This document shows positions 1 to 11,628 of a DNA stretch of 64,000 bases, one piece after another (the stretch's first letter is position 1; each line of letters begins with the position of its first letter). This stretch comes from Macrobrachium rosenbergii (lineage: Eukaryota > Arthropoda > Malacostraca > Decapoda > Palaemonidae), in NCBI RefSeq assembly GCF_040412425.1, contig NC_089742.1, forward strand, positions 73,422,125-73,486,124, in the 5' to 3' direction. A model generated the notes under the pieces. The model had not been told where the DNA came from. It made no database searches and saw only the letters and a list, made by a program, of their open reading frames with translations. A program made the translations under genes and the position numbers.

Positions 1-109
1 AATAACTGTACAGCTAATTAAGAAAGTGAGTCAGACAAGGAAGGAGTTAGTTGACCAAATAGGGAGAAAATAGAGAAATATGGGCTAGGGTTAAAGACAG
101 AAAACAAGT

Positions 110-400
110 GAATGTAAGTAAAGGGATGGACCAGTGTTAGGCAATGGTTTCGTCGTGTGGATAGAACTGAGGACGGTAGTTTGGTGAAATGGTAAACATG
201 TAGTAAGTGCTGGAAGGAAGGAGGAGAGGGAGACCTAGAAAGGGATGGATAGATGGAGTGAAAGTAGTATCGGAGAGAGAAGCCTTAGCATCCAGTTAGT
301 GAAAGCGTGCGATTCAGCAGTTGAAGTGCGAATGTAGCAGTGACTCTCTTGGGAGCCAAAACCTGTTATGGGGAACGGCTTAATGTTAAAAAAAATGTAT
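110..400 (+). pseudogene. Decayed C-terminal end of a non-LTR retrotransposon (LINE) ORF
   Basis: Conceptual translation in two frames gives WFRRVDRTEDGSLVKW and then GWIDGVKVVSEREALASS. These resemble the W-F-G-H-V-x-R-M-x-D-G-R-L-V-K and R-G-R-P-x-x-x-W-x-D-G-V signatures near the end of many LINE ORF2 proteins (established family knowledge). At least one frameshift and several stops (after LVKW and after ALASS) show it is dead. The upstream reverse transcriptase lies outside the window or is lost. Assignment to a LINE clade is not possible from this piece. Confidence 0.6.
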
Positions 401-1014
401 GTAACAATAATGGAAGAGATCTGTGGAAATATGAGACGAATGGCAAAATTTAAAACTGCAATTTAAAAAAAACTAACTCAATCCAGAAGCAATGATGATG
501 CATTTATGAACCTTATAAAATTTTACTGCTTATTATGATTTCTATTAGCAAAATACTGAAATCAAGAATGTAATAAAATAGAAACATCTTAAAATAAACA
601 GAGGTGAAAAACGAGAAAACTAAACCCCAGACAGCATACGAACTTCAAAAATCAATCGTTGAACTGAGTTATTCTTTTATGATCATATCAGAAAAGAATA
701 CTTTTTCCTTTCAAGGCGAGTACCTTGAGCACTGATTTATCTAGAACCTAGAATCCTCACTAGGCTAGAACAGACTTGTAGTTCAGCATGTTAAAAAATG
801 GCACAAATGCTGCCTTTCTTAACTATCTATTCGTAATAAGCGACCTCAAAAATGTTCCCAGATGCCAAAATTTGATTGCCATGAAGATTTTCCACGTACG
901 TGGCAAGTATTACATCAATGAACATATGAAATATTTGGAAAGGTGGATTTTTGAGAACTGAACCCAGGTTAAATTAACCAACAAAAGTCCCATAATTCTG
1001 TTGAAAACAGTAAC
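401..1014. other. AT-rich intergenic DNA, nothing recognised
   Basis: No coding signature, tandem repeat or copy of another family in the window was seen here. Confidence 0.5.
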
Positions 1015-1227
1015 AAAAGTTAAGTATGCCTTAGTTTAACCAGACCACAGAGATTAAAGACAGTATAACCTTATTTTACGTGGCTAAGAACCAAACTAGC
1101 AACAGGACCTACAGCTTATTGTGGATTCGACATACAAAACGAATTTCTATCAGAAATATTCTAATTCTTAGGAGACAGGCACATGCTAACCAGTTATCGA
1201 CCCACAATGAGGAACTAGTACACGAGC
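1015..1227 (-). repeat. S1 tRNA-derived SINE, diverged copy
   Basis: Read on the minus strand this matches the S1 body: the CCACAATAAGCTGTAGGTCC block, TTCTTAGCCACGTAAAATAA, and the 3' end GTGGTCTGGTTAAACTAAGG. The head starts TAGTTCCTCATTGTGGG but the region of the B box is lost, so this copy should be transcriptionally inert. Compare the better copies at 33492-33778 and 44030-44318. Confidence 0.75.
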
Positions 1228-1893
1228 AGAGAGCGAAAGTATTTAAAACAGAACACAATTAATACTGTGTAATAAATGACATTACAGAATAAGGAAACAA
1301 AGTAAAGGATGCTTGAAAAAGAATCAAACAGAGATATAAATGCTCATAACCTCTGAATGTGTTACCGCTTAACAAAACTTTTGTCAAACTGTTTCAGAAA
1401 CATTCTATGTACCATAAAAATATTGATGAACAAACAGCAGCCACAAACAACCAAACTCCACTCTGGGAATCTGGCATCTGAGAATCTGTTACAGCTGTGA
1501 CTGGAATAGTTTATAAAATGTTTTTGAAGCATTTCCCAAACCGTTCCATTTATATATACAAAAAATTGTCATTTCAACCTTTTGCCGCTGGCTCCAGGGG
1601 TGGCGGACGTACTCGATGTGTTCGAATATTCGCATGACTCGTCAGGCATGTTACCAGCATATGTTTACTTACGTGCTGATTCGTATAATGCATTCCACTG
1701 GTGCTACAAAAGGGAATGTTTATTTATTTTTCTTTGTAATTACTTCAGTTTTCTAAACACTGAACTTTGTAAATATTTTGTCAACACCTTACTCCTTTTG
1801 ACTTGTCTATGTTTTGGTCATCTGTATATCAGATGTTTTATGCTATGATTTTCACTTCTTTTATACATTATTTGACTCATGATTTTGCATCTC
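1228..1893. other. Intergenic DNA, nothing recognised
   Basis: AT-rich, with a short open frame at 1582-1848 that has no recognisable domain and atypical composition for a protein. I see no element boundary. Confidence 0.5.
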
Positions 1894-2229
1894 TTCTAAA
1901 AAAAACTTCTGTCTCTTTCATTGTACATAAAATTGAGCGACAATAATTGCATAACTTATTGAGAGCCTTATGCGAAAGAAGGACTTGAATCGTTATTGTG
2001 AATCTCAATGGATGACCAACCGGAAACAAAAGTGGAGAAAATATGCTTCCGGTTTCTTACTCTTCCATGGGCATCACACTGTTTAAATCTGTTTCCGGTT
2101 GGTTATCCATCGAGATTCACAATAATGATTCAAGTCCTTCTTTCGCATAAGGCTCTCAATAAGTTATGCAATTATTGTTGCTCAGTTTTATGTACAATGA
2201 AAGAAAGTGACAGAAGTTTTTTCTTAGAA
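1894..2229. repeat. Long inverted repeat (hairpin), arms ~145 bp
   Basis: Arm 1894-2036 is repeated in reverse complement at about 2082-2229, with only a few mismatches and small indels. Shared blocks include GCATAACTTATTGAGAGCC and GCGAAAGAAGGACTTGAATC. The loop is about 45-60 nt. The structure suits a foldback transposon or a palindromic MITE; a transcribed copy would form long double-stranded RNA. No TSD was identified with confidence. Confidence 0.85.
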
Positions 2230-2625
2230 GCGATGCATGTTATCTCTACAAGAACCGAATGGCGTCGTGAGCAAGCAAATATTCCAAAACAGATAAAATA
2301 TCAGTAAAGAAAGCGACCGAGAAACAGCATAATTTTCTTTGGCGATCACATCGCATAGTCATTTCAGCATCATCAGACCTTTTGCAGACATGAAAAAGAG
2401 AATGACAGGCCAAGACCTGAATGCAAGTGGAACTGTTTAATCTCCCTGGAACTTAGTATTCCATTAAAAAATGCATTAGGATAAAAGATGTCTTTGTTTA
2501 TCCTTCCTTCGCTTGAATTCCAGAGTAATTTGGCGGGATGTTTTGCTTCTTCTTGGAGGCCACGCAGCCAAAGGTGCTTCAAAAGTCAATTCGTGCACAG
2601 GATGCCCAGAGTACACTGATTTATT
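2230..2625. other. Intergenic DNA, nothing recognised
   Basis: No repeat family or coding signal seen between the hairpin and the R1 copy. Confidence 0.45.
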
Positions 2626-2915
2626 GAACTGAACATTGAATTTAGGTCATTCAGCGCTGAAGCGGAAACTGACAGTCAAAGGTTTGAAAGGTGTAACAGG
2701 AGGAAAACCTCGCAGTTGCACAATGAATTAATTGTTAGGAGAGGGTGGAAAGTAAGATGGAACAAAGAGATTATGAAAGGAGGTACAGTAAAAGGAACGA
2801 AAGGGGTTGCAGCTAGGGGCCGAAGGGATGCTGCAGAGAACCTTAAGTAATGCCTACAGCGCACCATGTGGGGTGCACTGATGGCACTACCCCGCCCCCC
2901 CCTACGGGGACACCG
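2626..2915 (+). repeat. R1 dispersed element, internal deletion near 5' end
   Basis: Matches R1 from TTCAGCGCTGAA through GGAAAACCTCGCAGTTGCAC to the 3' end GGTGCACTGATGGCACTACC. Compared with the copies at 10497 and 22003, it lacks the GGCCAAGCACTGGGACC block between the first ~20 bp and the GTCATTCAGCGC block. The 3' stem-loop (GCGCACC...GGTGCAC) carries one C-A mismatch. Confidence 0.85.
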
Positions 2916-3410
2916 ATTTATTGTCATGGCTGTTTGAGAGCCAAGCTCATGCTTTCACGGACTTTTGCTCTTGGAGTACCCCGTAAAGATTTATTGTTGT
3001 TGTAGTTCATGACCTAGGCACGGGCTGCTGCTCCAGCAGCAACCCGTACATTTATATATTTATACTCGTTGTTTTTTATTAGGCTGGCTTTATGCCAACA
3101 TGGGTTCTAGCTTATAGAGCAGCCCATAATATTTATATTCTAGATCTATTCCACTTTTGATACTACATGCGGACGGAAAAGTGCTTGCAGTAGAGTAGCA
3201 ATACCAGGGCAACCCGACCACGTGGCTCAGGTGACAGCGGCTAAACCAAGGTGCGACAACTGATCGTGATCAGTACAGGACCTCCATATTTGGTAATTCG
3301 AGGCTTGACTTCTTTGGCAACCGCAAAGATTATGGTCAAGTCAAATGCAAACCTGTATTCACAGAAAATCATACTTCAGTTTGTAAAGTAATTCTAAGAA
3401 TAACGCATTT
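2916..3410. other. Intergenic DNA with a short GC palindrome
   Basis: Contains GCTGCTGCTCCAGCAGC (about 3026-3042), a short perfect palindrome. Otherwise there is no recognisable gene or repeated family. Confidence 0.4.
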
Positions 3411-3668
3411 TTAGTTTTCTGTAAAAGAAAACTATTGTGTCGGCTTTGTCTGTCCGTCCGTACGTTATTCTGTCCTCACTTTTTTCTGTCCGCACTTTTT
3501 CTGTCCCCCTCAGATCTTAAAAACTATACTGAGGCCAGGGGACTGCAAATTGGTATGTTGATCATCCACCCTCGAATCATCAAACATACCAAATTGCAGC
3601 CCTCTAGCCTCAGTAGTTTTTCTTTTATTTAAGGTTAAAGTTGGCCATAATCGTGGCCGCGGGATGAG
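3411..3668 (+). repeat. R2 multi-hairpin element, 3' truncated
   Basis: Begins TTTAGTTTTCTGTAAAAG (hairpin H1), continues through the CTGTCCG-rich segment, then the long hairpin H2 (CTGAGGCCAGG...CCCTCTAGCCTCAG). It stops at the GGCCATAATCGTGGCC block, where a (TA)n array begins. The 3' hairpin (GCGCCGAAG...CTTCGGCGC) is absent. Confidence 0.85.
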
Positions 3669-3670
3669 CA

Positions 3671-4378
<708 letters not shown>

Positions 4379-4661
4379 AAAAAAAATTACATATATGTAT
4401 ACATTTAATAAAATAATTATATATACATGTATTTATATACACACATACACAGACATACGTACACAACACATATAACACACATATATATAATTTACATATA
4501 TGTATATATATATTTATATATATGTATATATATATTTATATGTATATAATATATATATATATATATACAATATGTTTATTTATATATATACATACAGTAG
4601 TTTATTTATATATACAAGTATATATAATAATGTATTATATATACACATAATAATTTTATAT

Positions 4662-4750
<89 letters not shown>
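4379..4750. repeat. TA-rich imperfect repeat ending in pure (TA)n
   Basis: Imperfect TATATA/TATGTA/TATTTA mixture followed by a nearly pure TA tract at about 4666-4749. Confidence 0.95.
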
Positions 4751-4751
<1 letters not shown>

Positions 4752-5667
4752 GTGTAGAGCTTATATTTATTTATGTCTCACAAACACAACGTTATTTTGC
4801 TAGCGTGATTCCTGAACAACGTTTCAGTTCTACGTATACCTTAGGCTTATAAGCTTAAATGACAATAAGAGTTACATAATATTCATAGATATATATTTTT
4901 CAAAAGTTAATTATTATTCATAAAATTATATTACGGCCTTTTCTTCTTAAAATAATGCTGGTCTAATCACTAAGTAAATTTAAAAAAAAACGTACTGTAA
5001 AGATTGTTTATAATACGTCACTTGATATATAGTTTTGAGAGCGGATCCTGACGCAAAATATAAAAGGAAATTTATGTTCCAATAATGAACATGATATACT
5101 CTTCTTAACTTTTAACTTCTTAATGAACTTGATTATGTGGCCTAGAACTAATATTTTACTGTATAAAGAAGAAATTAAATAAATCGGAGATATGGGAAGA
5201 GTTAATTAATCAAAACCCATTATATAAACTAATACAAACATAAGATGTAGCATCAAAAACGGTGTAAACAAAATGCGATGACTTCTCGACATTTTAGTAT
5301 TGCAAAAGAAACAATTCTAACGTTGAAAGTAGAGACGTGAACGGCCAATATCCCGAAATGAATCGAGAAGCTAAATGGAGGAAAAATGGAAAGGCTAAAC
5401 TTGTATCAAATGCGTGACGGGGGCAGGAAAAATAGCAGGGACAGCACCTTCAGAATCTAAAATGGGTTTTAAAAGTTCAAGTATGACGCTTCATATATTG
5501 CAATGATTTCATCTGCGAGGCTCTCTCTTGCATAACAATATTTTCAGATGTACTTCATTTCACTCCTACTTGTATTTCGTAGGGTTTCAGCATGATTCGT
5601 TCCCAAAAGTAATGGGAAACTGAGAAGTGAAGTTTTCATTTCATGGTCGTCGTGTGTGTATACCCAC
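4751..5667. other. AT-rich intergenic DNA, nothing recognised
   Basis: No repeat family with another copy in the window and no coding signature detected. Confidence 0.45.
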
Positions 5668-5683
5668 ACATATTATATATACA

Positions 5684-5781
<98 letters not shown>

Positions 5782-5808
5782 CATATGAGTATATATATGT
5801 GTATATGT

Positions 5809-5876
<68 letters not shown>

Positions 5877-5879
5877 GTG

Positions 5880-5954
<75 letters not shown>

Positions 5955-5955
5955 A

Positions 5956-5987
<32 letters not shown>

Positions 5988-6013
5988 GCATATATATACA
6001 TATATATATATGC
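5668..6013. repeat. (TA)n with internal (CA)n, ~345 bp
   Basis: One of the longest TA arrays in the window. It is interrupted by GTGTATATG-type and CACACAAACACAC segments. Confidence 0.97.
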
Positions 6014-6477
6014 ATTTGTTTTGCATTCTTATATCATGTTCTCAAAGCTACAATGCCTCATTGAACTAATGAAGCTTTCAGAGTGCTTGGATAAGTTTTA
6101 GAACAAAAGCAATGCATGCTGGTTGCTTTTTTTTTACCGAGAGAATATATGGAGATGGTATAAAAAGTGAAATGTACCAGTAAAGGGCAGGCAAAATTCT
6201 ACAATGGGTCGCTACTCCAGCAGGTGGTTTTTAAAGGGATTGGGGCACAAGAAGAAGATATATAAGAGTACTGTATATAAGAAGATATATAAGAGACGCC
6301 TTGAAGTCCACTTACAGCCCAATAAGAGCTAGTTATCTGAGCAGATTACGCAGTCGCACAAATAAGAATGTGCAAACTATATAGGGCAGAATAAGTGACA
6401 AAAGGCAGGATTTACTGCGGCTTTAAGAGAAATATCAGCAAATACTTTAGGGAGAAAAAGATGTATAGATACTATCT
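6014..6477. other. Intergenic DNA, nothing recognised
   Basis: Contains a small local duplication of an AAGAAGATATATAAGAG-like motif near 6250-6296. No gene seen. Confidence 0.4.
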
Positions 6478-6488
6478 CTTGCTACTGG

Positions 6489-6546
<58 letters not shown>

Positions 6547-6775
6547 CAGTAGATGAAACCTATTCACATGGAACAAGCACACAGGGGCCACTGACTTCAA
6601 ATTCAATCTTCCAAAGAATGTTGGTTTCAACCTCCCACTGCAGACCCCACACTGCAGCAATAACTGATCATGATACAGAGCCAGTGATTTTCATCGACCA
6701 GGGAGAGACGCGAACCCGCGACATCAGAGTGGCACACCACAACACTAACCACTATACCAGCGGACCAGAGAGAAT
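6478..6775 (-). repeat. R4 tRNA-derived SINE with (TTA)n tail
   Basis: On the minus strand the head reads CCGCTGGTATAGTGGTTAG (A-box-like) and then CGCGGGTTCGCGTCTC (B-box-like), as in a tRNA-derived pol III promoter. The body follows, then an ATA/TTA triplet tail that appears on the plus strand as (TTA)n at about 6489-6544. A second copy lies at 17976-18212 in the same orientation. A genuine tRNA gene is unlikely because the same unit, with its non-tRNA body, is repeated. Confidence 0.85.
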
Positions 6776-7269
6776 ATTCTGAGGTACTGAATGTTGCGGA
6801 TGGAATGAAAGCAAATCTGTGTGATGAAACAAGGGAAGAGGTTAATGTAAATGAAAAGGCTTATAAAAGTAACTGTTGAGAATGTAACGAAGGGCGTTTA
6901 CAAAGCGTAAGAACGGAAAGTCACCAAGAACTGTTGGTATAACAAGTGAGGTCTGTGATGGGTTAATGATGGTGTGAACAAGAATGAGTAAGGTAAATGT
7001 AGTTGTGGGAAACGCTCTCAAGGTTCTTTTGTACTGTATAACGGGAAGAGTGATTACTGGCACATAACGTAACTCCGTGCGCAAGTGAATGTGTTAGGAT
7101 TTGGACTGACAAAACTATACAGATCAAAAAGAGACCGGCGACGAAAGAATTGTGGGGATTTAGAAAGGAAAGAGGTTGAGAGAAACAAATGCTTCTTATA
7201 AAACAGTTGTGTGTAGAAGTTTGCGACTGCCTAAAAAAAAAAAAATTGTGGAATTTATAAATAAACAGG
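6776..7269. other. Intergenic DNA, nothing recognised
   Basis: No coding or repeat signature beyond a 12-nt A-run near 7233. Confidence 0.4.
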
Positions 7270-7642
7270 TAAAAAAATGCGCCGAAGTTTCTTCGGCGCA
7301 ATCGAGTTTTCTATATCTCGTATAATCAAGGCCACCGAAAACAGATCTATCTTTCGGTGGCCTCGGTATAATGCTGAATGAACCGCGGCCCATGAAACTT
7401 TAACCGCGGGCCGGTGGTGGCCTGTCCTATATCGTTGCCAGATGCACGATTATGGCTAACTTTTACCTTAAATAAAAAAAACCCTACTGAGGCTAGAGGG
7501 CTGGAATTTGGGTATGTTTGATGACTGGAGGGTGGATGATCAATATACCAATTCACAGCCCTCTAGCCTCAGTAGTTTTAAGATCTGAAGGCGGACGGAC
7601 AGACGAAGCCGGCACAATAGTTTTTTTACAGAAAACTAAAAA
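7270..7642 (-). repeat. R2 multi-hairpin element with an extra hairpin
   Basis: A near full-length R2 on the minus strand. The GCGCCGAAG/CTTCGGCGC 3' hairpin lies at about 7280-7300, H2 at about 7480-7578, and H1 at about 7618-7638. Uniquely among the R2 copies here, it carries an additional perfect 12-bp stem (7329-7340 with 7352-7363, core GGCCACCGAAA), flanked on both sides by TATAAT. Confidence 0.88.
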
Positions 7643-8029
7643 CCTAGAGGAGGCTTATGATAGATTTCTTAAAGGTGTTGTTTGGAAGTTGCTGTGTATG
7701 TAGTACATAAAAGTAAAGTGTGTGTTGGAATATGCAATGCAAAAGTCATGCATCGTTGTAAGACTATATACATATCCTCTGTTATTGTCAGCAAAAACAA
7801 ATTTAAAAATCTTTATTTTAGTCATTTCTCATCGAATCTTCACCCTCTGCCCTACCTGAGATTAATTTGTTTAGCATTTATGTCACTGGCCTTTGTTTAA
7901 CTGAATCCTACACTTCGAGATCTTTTCCAGTCAAAGTACATTATTGAAATATATCTTTCATTCCACTTTTTCAGGTAATTCCTAAACCTTCACTTCCATT
8001 TCTACCCCCATTCACTGAAAACTCCCGCC
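7643..8029. other. Intergenic DNA, nothing recognised
   Basis: Only short unrecognised open frames are present; no element boundary found. Confidence 0.4.
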
Positions 8030-8345
8030 CCTACGAAAAGGCGATAGAAACGAACAGACTCCGACCGCCAGAAGTCACAAGCTTCCCTTGTGGCCCCGGG
8101 GGACACTGTTATCCCCCGCGTGCCCCATTCACATGTCCACAATACCACTCTTCTCGGCTCTCAGCTGCTATTGAATTAGGACCAAGTAAAATGGTGGTAA
8201 TGAGGCTGCTGCTGCCCCCCGGCGACTCTGGCTGACGACGAGCCCCTCCTCCCCTTCCCTGGTTCCCCGCCACCCCCGTCGCTCGGGGAGAAACATAATG
8301 GGCTGTTGTTATCTGGAATTGATGTCAAACTTGGTTGAGAAATAT
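8030..8345. other. GC-rich, apparently single-copy block
   Basis: A compositional island in AT-rich surroundings, with runs such as GGCCCCGGGGG and CCCCGCCACCCCCGTCGC. It is followed by TGTTATCTGGAATTGATGTC. No open frame of note and no match to any family in the window. It could be a regulatory element, an exon/UTR piece or unannotated repeat DNA; I cannot tell which. Confidence 0.35.
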
Positions 8346-8690
8346 AATTTACAATTTATTAAAATCACACGCTTGTTGTTCAGGCTTTTAATGTGTTTAG
8401 AAATGATAAGATGCAGCAATTATTAATAAAACTAAAGAATAAGACTATAGAATAAATGATGGCCATACGAAATAAATGTAGTAGCGCTAAGTTTATGGGC
8501 GCGAAAAACATCAGCAGGAGGGGGAGAAGCTACTTCTAGCATTCTATTTTGAAATTGTAATTCATCATCATTATTATTAAGCTAATTATTTTTTAAAAGT
8601 GGACCTTTTTTTAGACTGGTTTTATTAAATTTGACTTCTGCATCAGTACCATTTATCATATATGCATATATATGTATGTATATATATATT
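8346..8690. other. AT-rich intergenic DNA, nothing recognised
   Basis: No gene or shared repeat seen. Confidence 0.4.
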
Positions 8691-9335
8691 ACCAAGCCAT
8701 TGACGAAGGACTAATACAGGACTGATAGATGTTCTTTGGATGGATCGATATCGTACTCGGCTAGCACTCTCCTAAGCCCGCGTTCGATTCTCCAGCTGGC
8801 CAATGAAAAATTAGAGGAATTAATTTCTGGTGACAGAAATTCATTTTTCGGTATAATGTGGCTCGGATTCCACAATAACCTGTAGGTCCCGTTGCTAGGT
8901 AACCAATTGGTTCTTAGCCACGTAAAATAAGTCTAAGCCTTCGGGCCAGCCCTCTCTAGGAGAGTTGTCAATCATCTCAGTGGTCTGGTTAAACTAAGGT
9001 ATACTTAACTTAGGGCTGATGGATAGTATTAGAAGTCACAAATATATAGATAGTATTTTAAGTCACAGATATAAATACCACTGAGACAGTATTGACGAAC
9101 AACATACACAACTGTTTGAGACTACAGATCCCCCACTGACAGGTGTCAAGGTAGGAGTGGCTTCAAAGCTCATTGGGTAGAAATCACGTACAGATAAACG
9201 TACAGACCACAGGAGACTACAAATCCACACCTAGCAGGTTGAGTGTGTTCATCAGTATTGTCTCTGTAGTATATATATTTGTGACTTCTAAAACTATGTA
9301 TCAGTCCTTTGTCAATGGCTTGGAAATAAAGTCGA
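8691..9335. repeat. R9 foldback element, split by an S1 SINE
   Basis: ACCAAGCCATTGACGAAGGA near 8691 is the reverse complement, with few differences, of TCCTTTGTCAATGGCTTGG near 9304-9322. AAGTCACA...ACTGAGACAGTATTGA (9033-9102) mirrors CAGTATTGTCTCTG...TGTGACTTC (9255-9290). The two arms were continuous before S1 inserted at about 8731-9012. A further partial copy is at 32515-32605. Confidence 0.75.
8731..9012 (+). repeat. S1 tRNA-derived SINE inside the R9 foldback
   Basis: Contains the head GGCTAGCACTCTCC...GCGTTCGATTCTCC (B-box-like) and the conserved body TGTAGGTCCCGTTGCTAGG. The 3' end is GGTCTGGTTAAACTAAGG. Flanks GGACTGATAGAT (8719-8730) and GGGCTGATGGAT (9013-9024) fit a degraded 12-bp TSD. 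Confidence 0.85.
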
Positions 9336-9423
9336 AACTGGTCAGGACTGACACCAGTCTCTTTATTTTTCACACCTGTGGTAATGTGTGATAAACGAAT
9401 CACGTGCTAAAATTATTATAACC

Positions 9424-9540
<117 letters not shown>

Positions 9541-10481
9541 ATGTATAGAAGGTTTTCATTTTGGTGAATAATACGTTTTCCTTCCGAAGGAAGGCAGTAG
9601 GGCAAGGTAAATATCAATTCATTCGGCGTAACCTTCCCCTCCACCCCAATCTAGATGTGTATGCGAAATGTCTGTCCCTATACTTGTGGAAACAGGCTTC
9701 ATAAATATCTTAATTGATTTGAACCCCTTTCTCCCGAAAAGAAACGAGCCCTTAGCTAAAAAGAAAAGATTCTATACAAAATCAGTAGTGCTGAGGCAAC
9801 AGTCATATTACTTTCCGTTTGCGAACAAAGCTACCGAAGTAAAGAACACAGTAATATTAAAGTCTGATAGAAATAAGTGTATTAGTGCGAAAAGAATTGT
9901 GCCTGATTGCACGTTGAAGCAAGGAATTCAATCCCAAGACTTTCTTACAGCTAGTAGATGTGTAACCTGAAACGGCCCACTGACATAGACAGACTCACAG
10001 TTAACCCCACGTTTACAGTGCGAAGCCTAATCAGGAAGAGGGGGTGCTGAGAAGCCTTGTCAACCACTCTGCATTCTAATGCAGACACGAACCATGCCAA
10101 ATATTAACAAATGCTTTTCAGCTCCAAGTTCAAGCTGATGAAGCATGCAACAATCTTGTAAAACCAAATAAATTTTTGAAGACAAGCACTTAAAAAATGA
10201 GAAAGAGAAAGGGAAAATACCTTCATTCCTTTTCACCTTAACCCTGCCATCTTCCTAAATAAATGTGCAAATATTGCAAAATGAATGTTTTTCTACACGA
10301 CACTAATACAGTGAAAGATTTTGATTTCTGGTTAAAATGAAATGTCACCTCAAAATTTCATTGATGCAGATTTTCAGTACTTCAAATGAAGTTCAGACTT
10401 TGTGGCTTAAAATCTAATCGTCCCAGATCTTGGATTCATGGTTCTTAAGAGATGAAAATTGAATGCAATTGACTTGTGGGT
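9541..10481. other. Intergenic DNA; unrecognised 100-codon open frame
   Basis: An open frame at 9668-9970 (plus) has no low-complexity tract, but I recognise no domain, signal peptide or upstream exon context. It may be chance. The rest shows nothing. Confidence 0.4.
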
Positions 10482-10822
10482 TTTAGTTTCTGTGAATGGA
10501 ATGGAATGGAACATAGAGTTTAAGCCAAAGGCCAAGGCCTGGGACCTATGAGGTCATTCAGCGCTGAAGGGGAAATTTAGAGTAGAAAGGTTTGAAAGAT
10601 GTAAAAGGGGGAAAGCCTCGCAGATGCACTATGAAATAATTGTTTGGAGAGTGTGGATAGCAAGATGGAAGAAAGATATGAATGGAGGTACAGTAAAAGG
10701 AATAAAAGGGGTTGCAGCTAGGGGTCCAAGGGACACTGCAAAGAACCTTTAGTAATGCCTACAGTGCACCCCGTGAGGTGCACTGACGGCACTACCCCTC
10801 CTACGGGTTTAGTTTCTGTGAA
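10482..10822 (+). repeat. R1 element with a perfect 15-bp target-site duplication
   Basis: The element body is about 10497-10807. TTTAGTTTCTGTGAA occurs at 10482-10496 and again at 10808-10822, a textbook retroposition TSD. The body has GGCCAAGGCCTGGGACC, GGTCATTCAGCGCTGAA and GCACTATGAAATAATTG. The 3' stem-loop GTGCACC-CCGTGA-GGTGCAC lies just before the CTACGGG end. No poly(A) tail is present. Confidence 0.92.
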
Positions 10823-11628
10823 ACCCATCTTATGACATCAAGGAAGGTATATGCTGCCAATGCAATCATCTCGTAACTTGTGGTCTGAATGATCCATAAG
10901 CCTAGGATATAAAAAGTTTAACAGAATAAACCATTACTCTCGTAGCTGAAACCAAGTATCCACTTCACTACTTAGCGAAGCTTCCTGTTTGAAACACGAC
11001 AATGGAACTCAGTTCAAATTCGACATACTTAGAGCAAAACAATAATAAATAACGCGTGAAAACTTCCCACGAGAACTACAAACGCTGACATAATATTAAA
11101 AAAAATATTATGTTTTCAATATTCAAGATATTATGTTTTCATTACTCACAACATTATTTTGAATTTGTCGTGGGCCATAATAGGTAAAACTTAGTGAAAA
11201 TACTGCTATCTAAAACCCCAGACGTAACCGTGGGAGAGTTGCTTGAGAGTTTCCTAAAAATTTATTGTACTGTGACCTAAATGAGAGCATGTCAGTTTAG
11301 CGAAAAATTATCAGCTTGAAGAAAGCAAAGGTGTAAGAATTAAGTTAGTTAATTATGGCAAAAGATTTAAAGCTTGCGGAAACAGGATTCGTAAGTTTTA
11401 CTGTATTGTCAGCAAAGAAATTACTAGCAACATTCCTTAGCCAAGTAAATAAAGGTCACACGGAAGCAGACTGGGAGAGCGAATGTTTGCGAACAAAAGT
11501 CGGTCTTCTGGCTAACGCACAGATGGACTGGGATTCATGAGTCAATTTCAGTAATCTGTCGTCTGCACAGAGGCTCTATAGGAAAACGGCTGCCAGAAAT
11601 ACACGGACAAAAATATGCGCACACTCAA
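10823..11628. other. Intergenic DNA, nothing recognised
   Basis: A short imperfect repeat of AATATTATGTTTTCA appears twice near 11104-11142. No gene. Confidence 0.4.

Noticed and set aside
5636..6069. Open frames encoding Tyr-Ile repeats in all TA arrays
   Set aside because: They are translations of (TA)n on both strands and in several frames; no protein evidence.
9668..9970. 100-codon open frame considered as a small gene
   Set aside because: Composition is plausible, but no motif, homologue or exon context can be supported from sequence alone.
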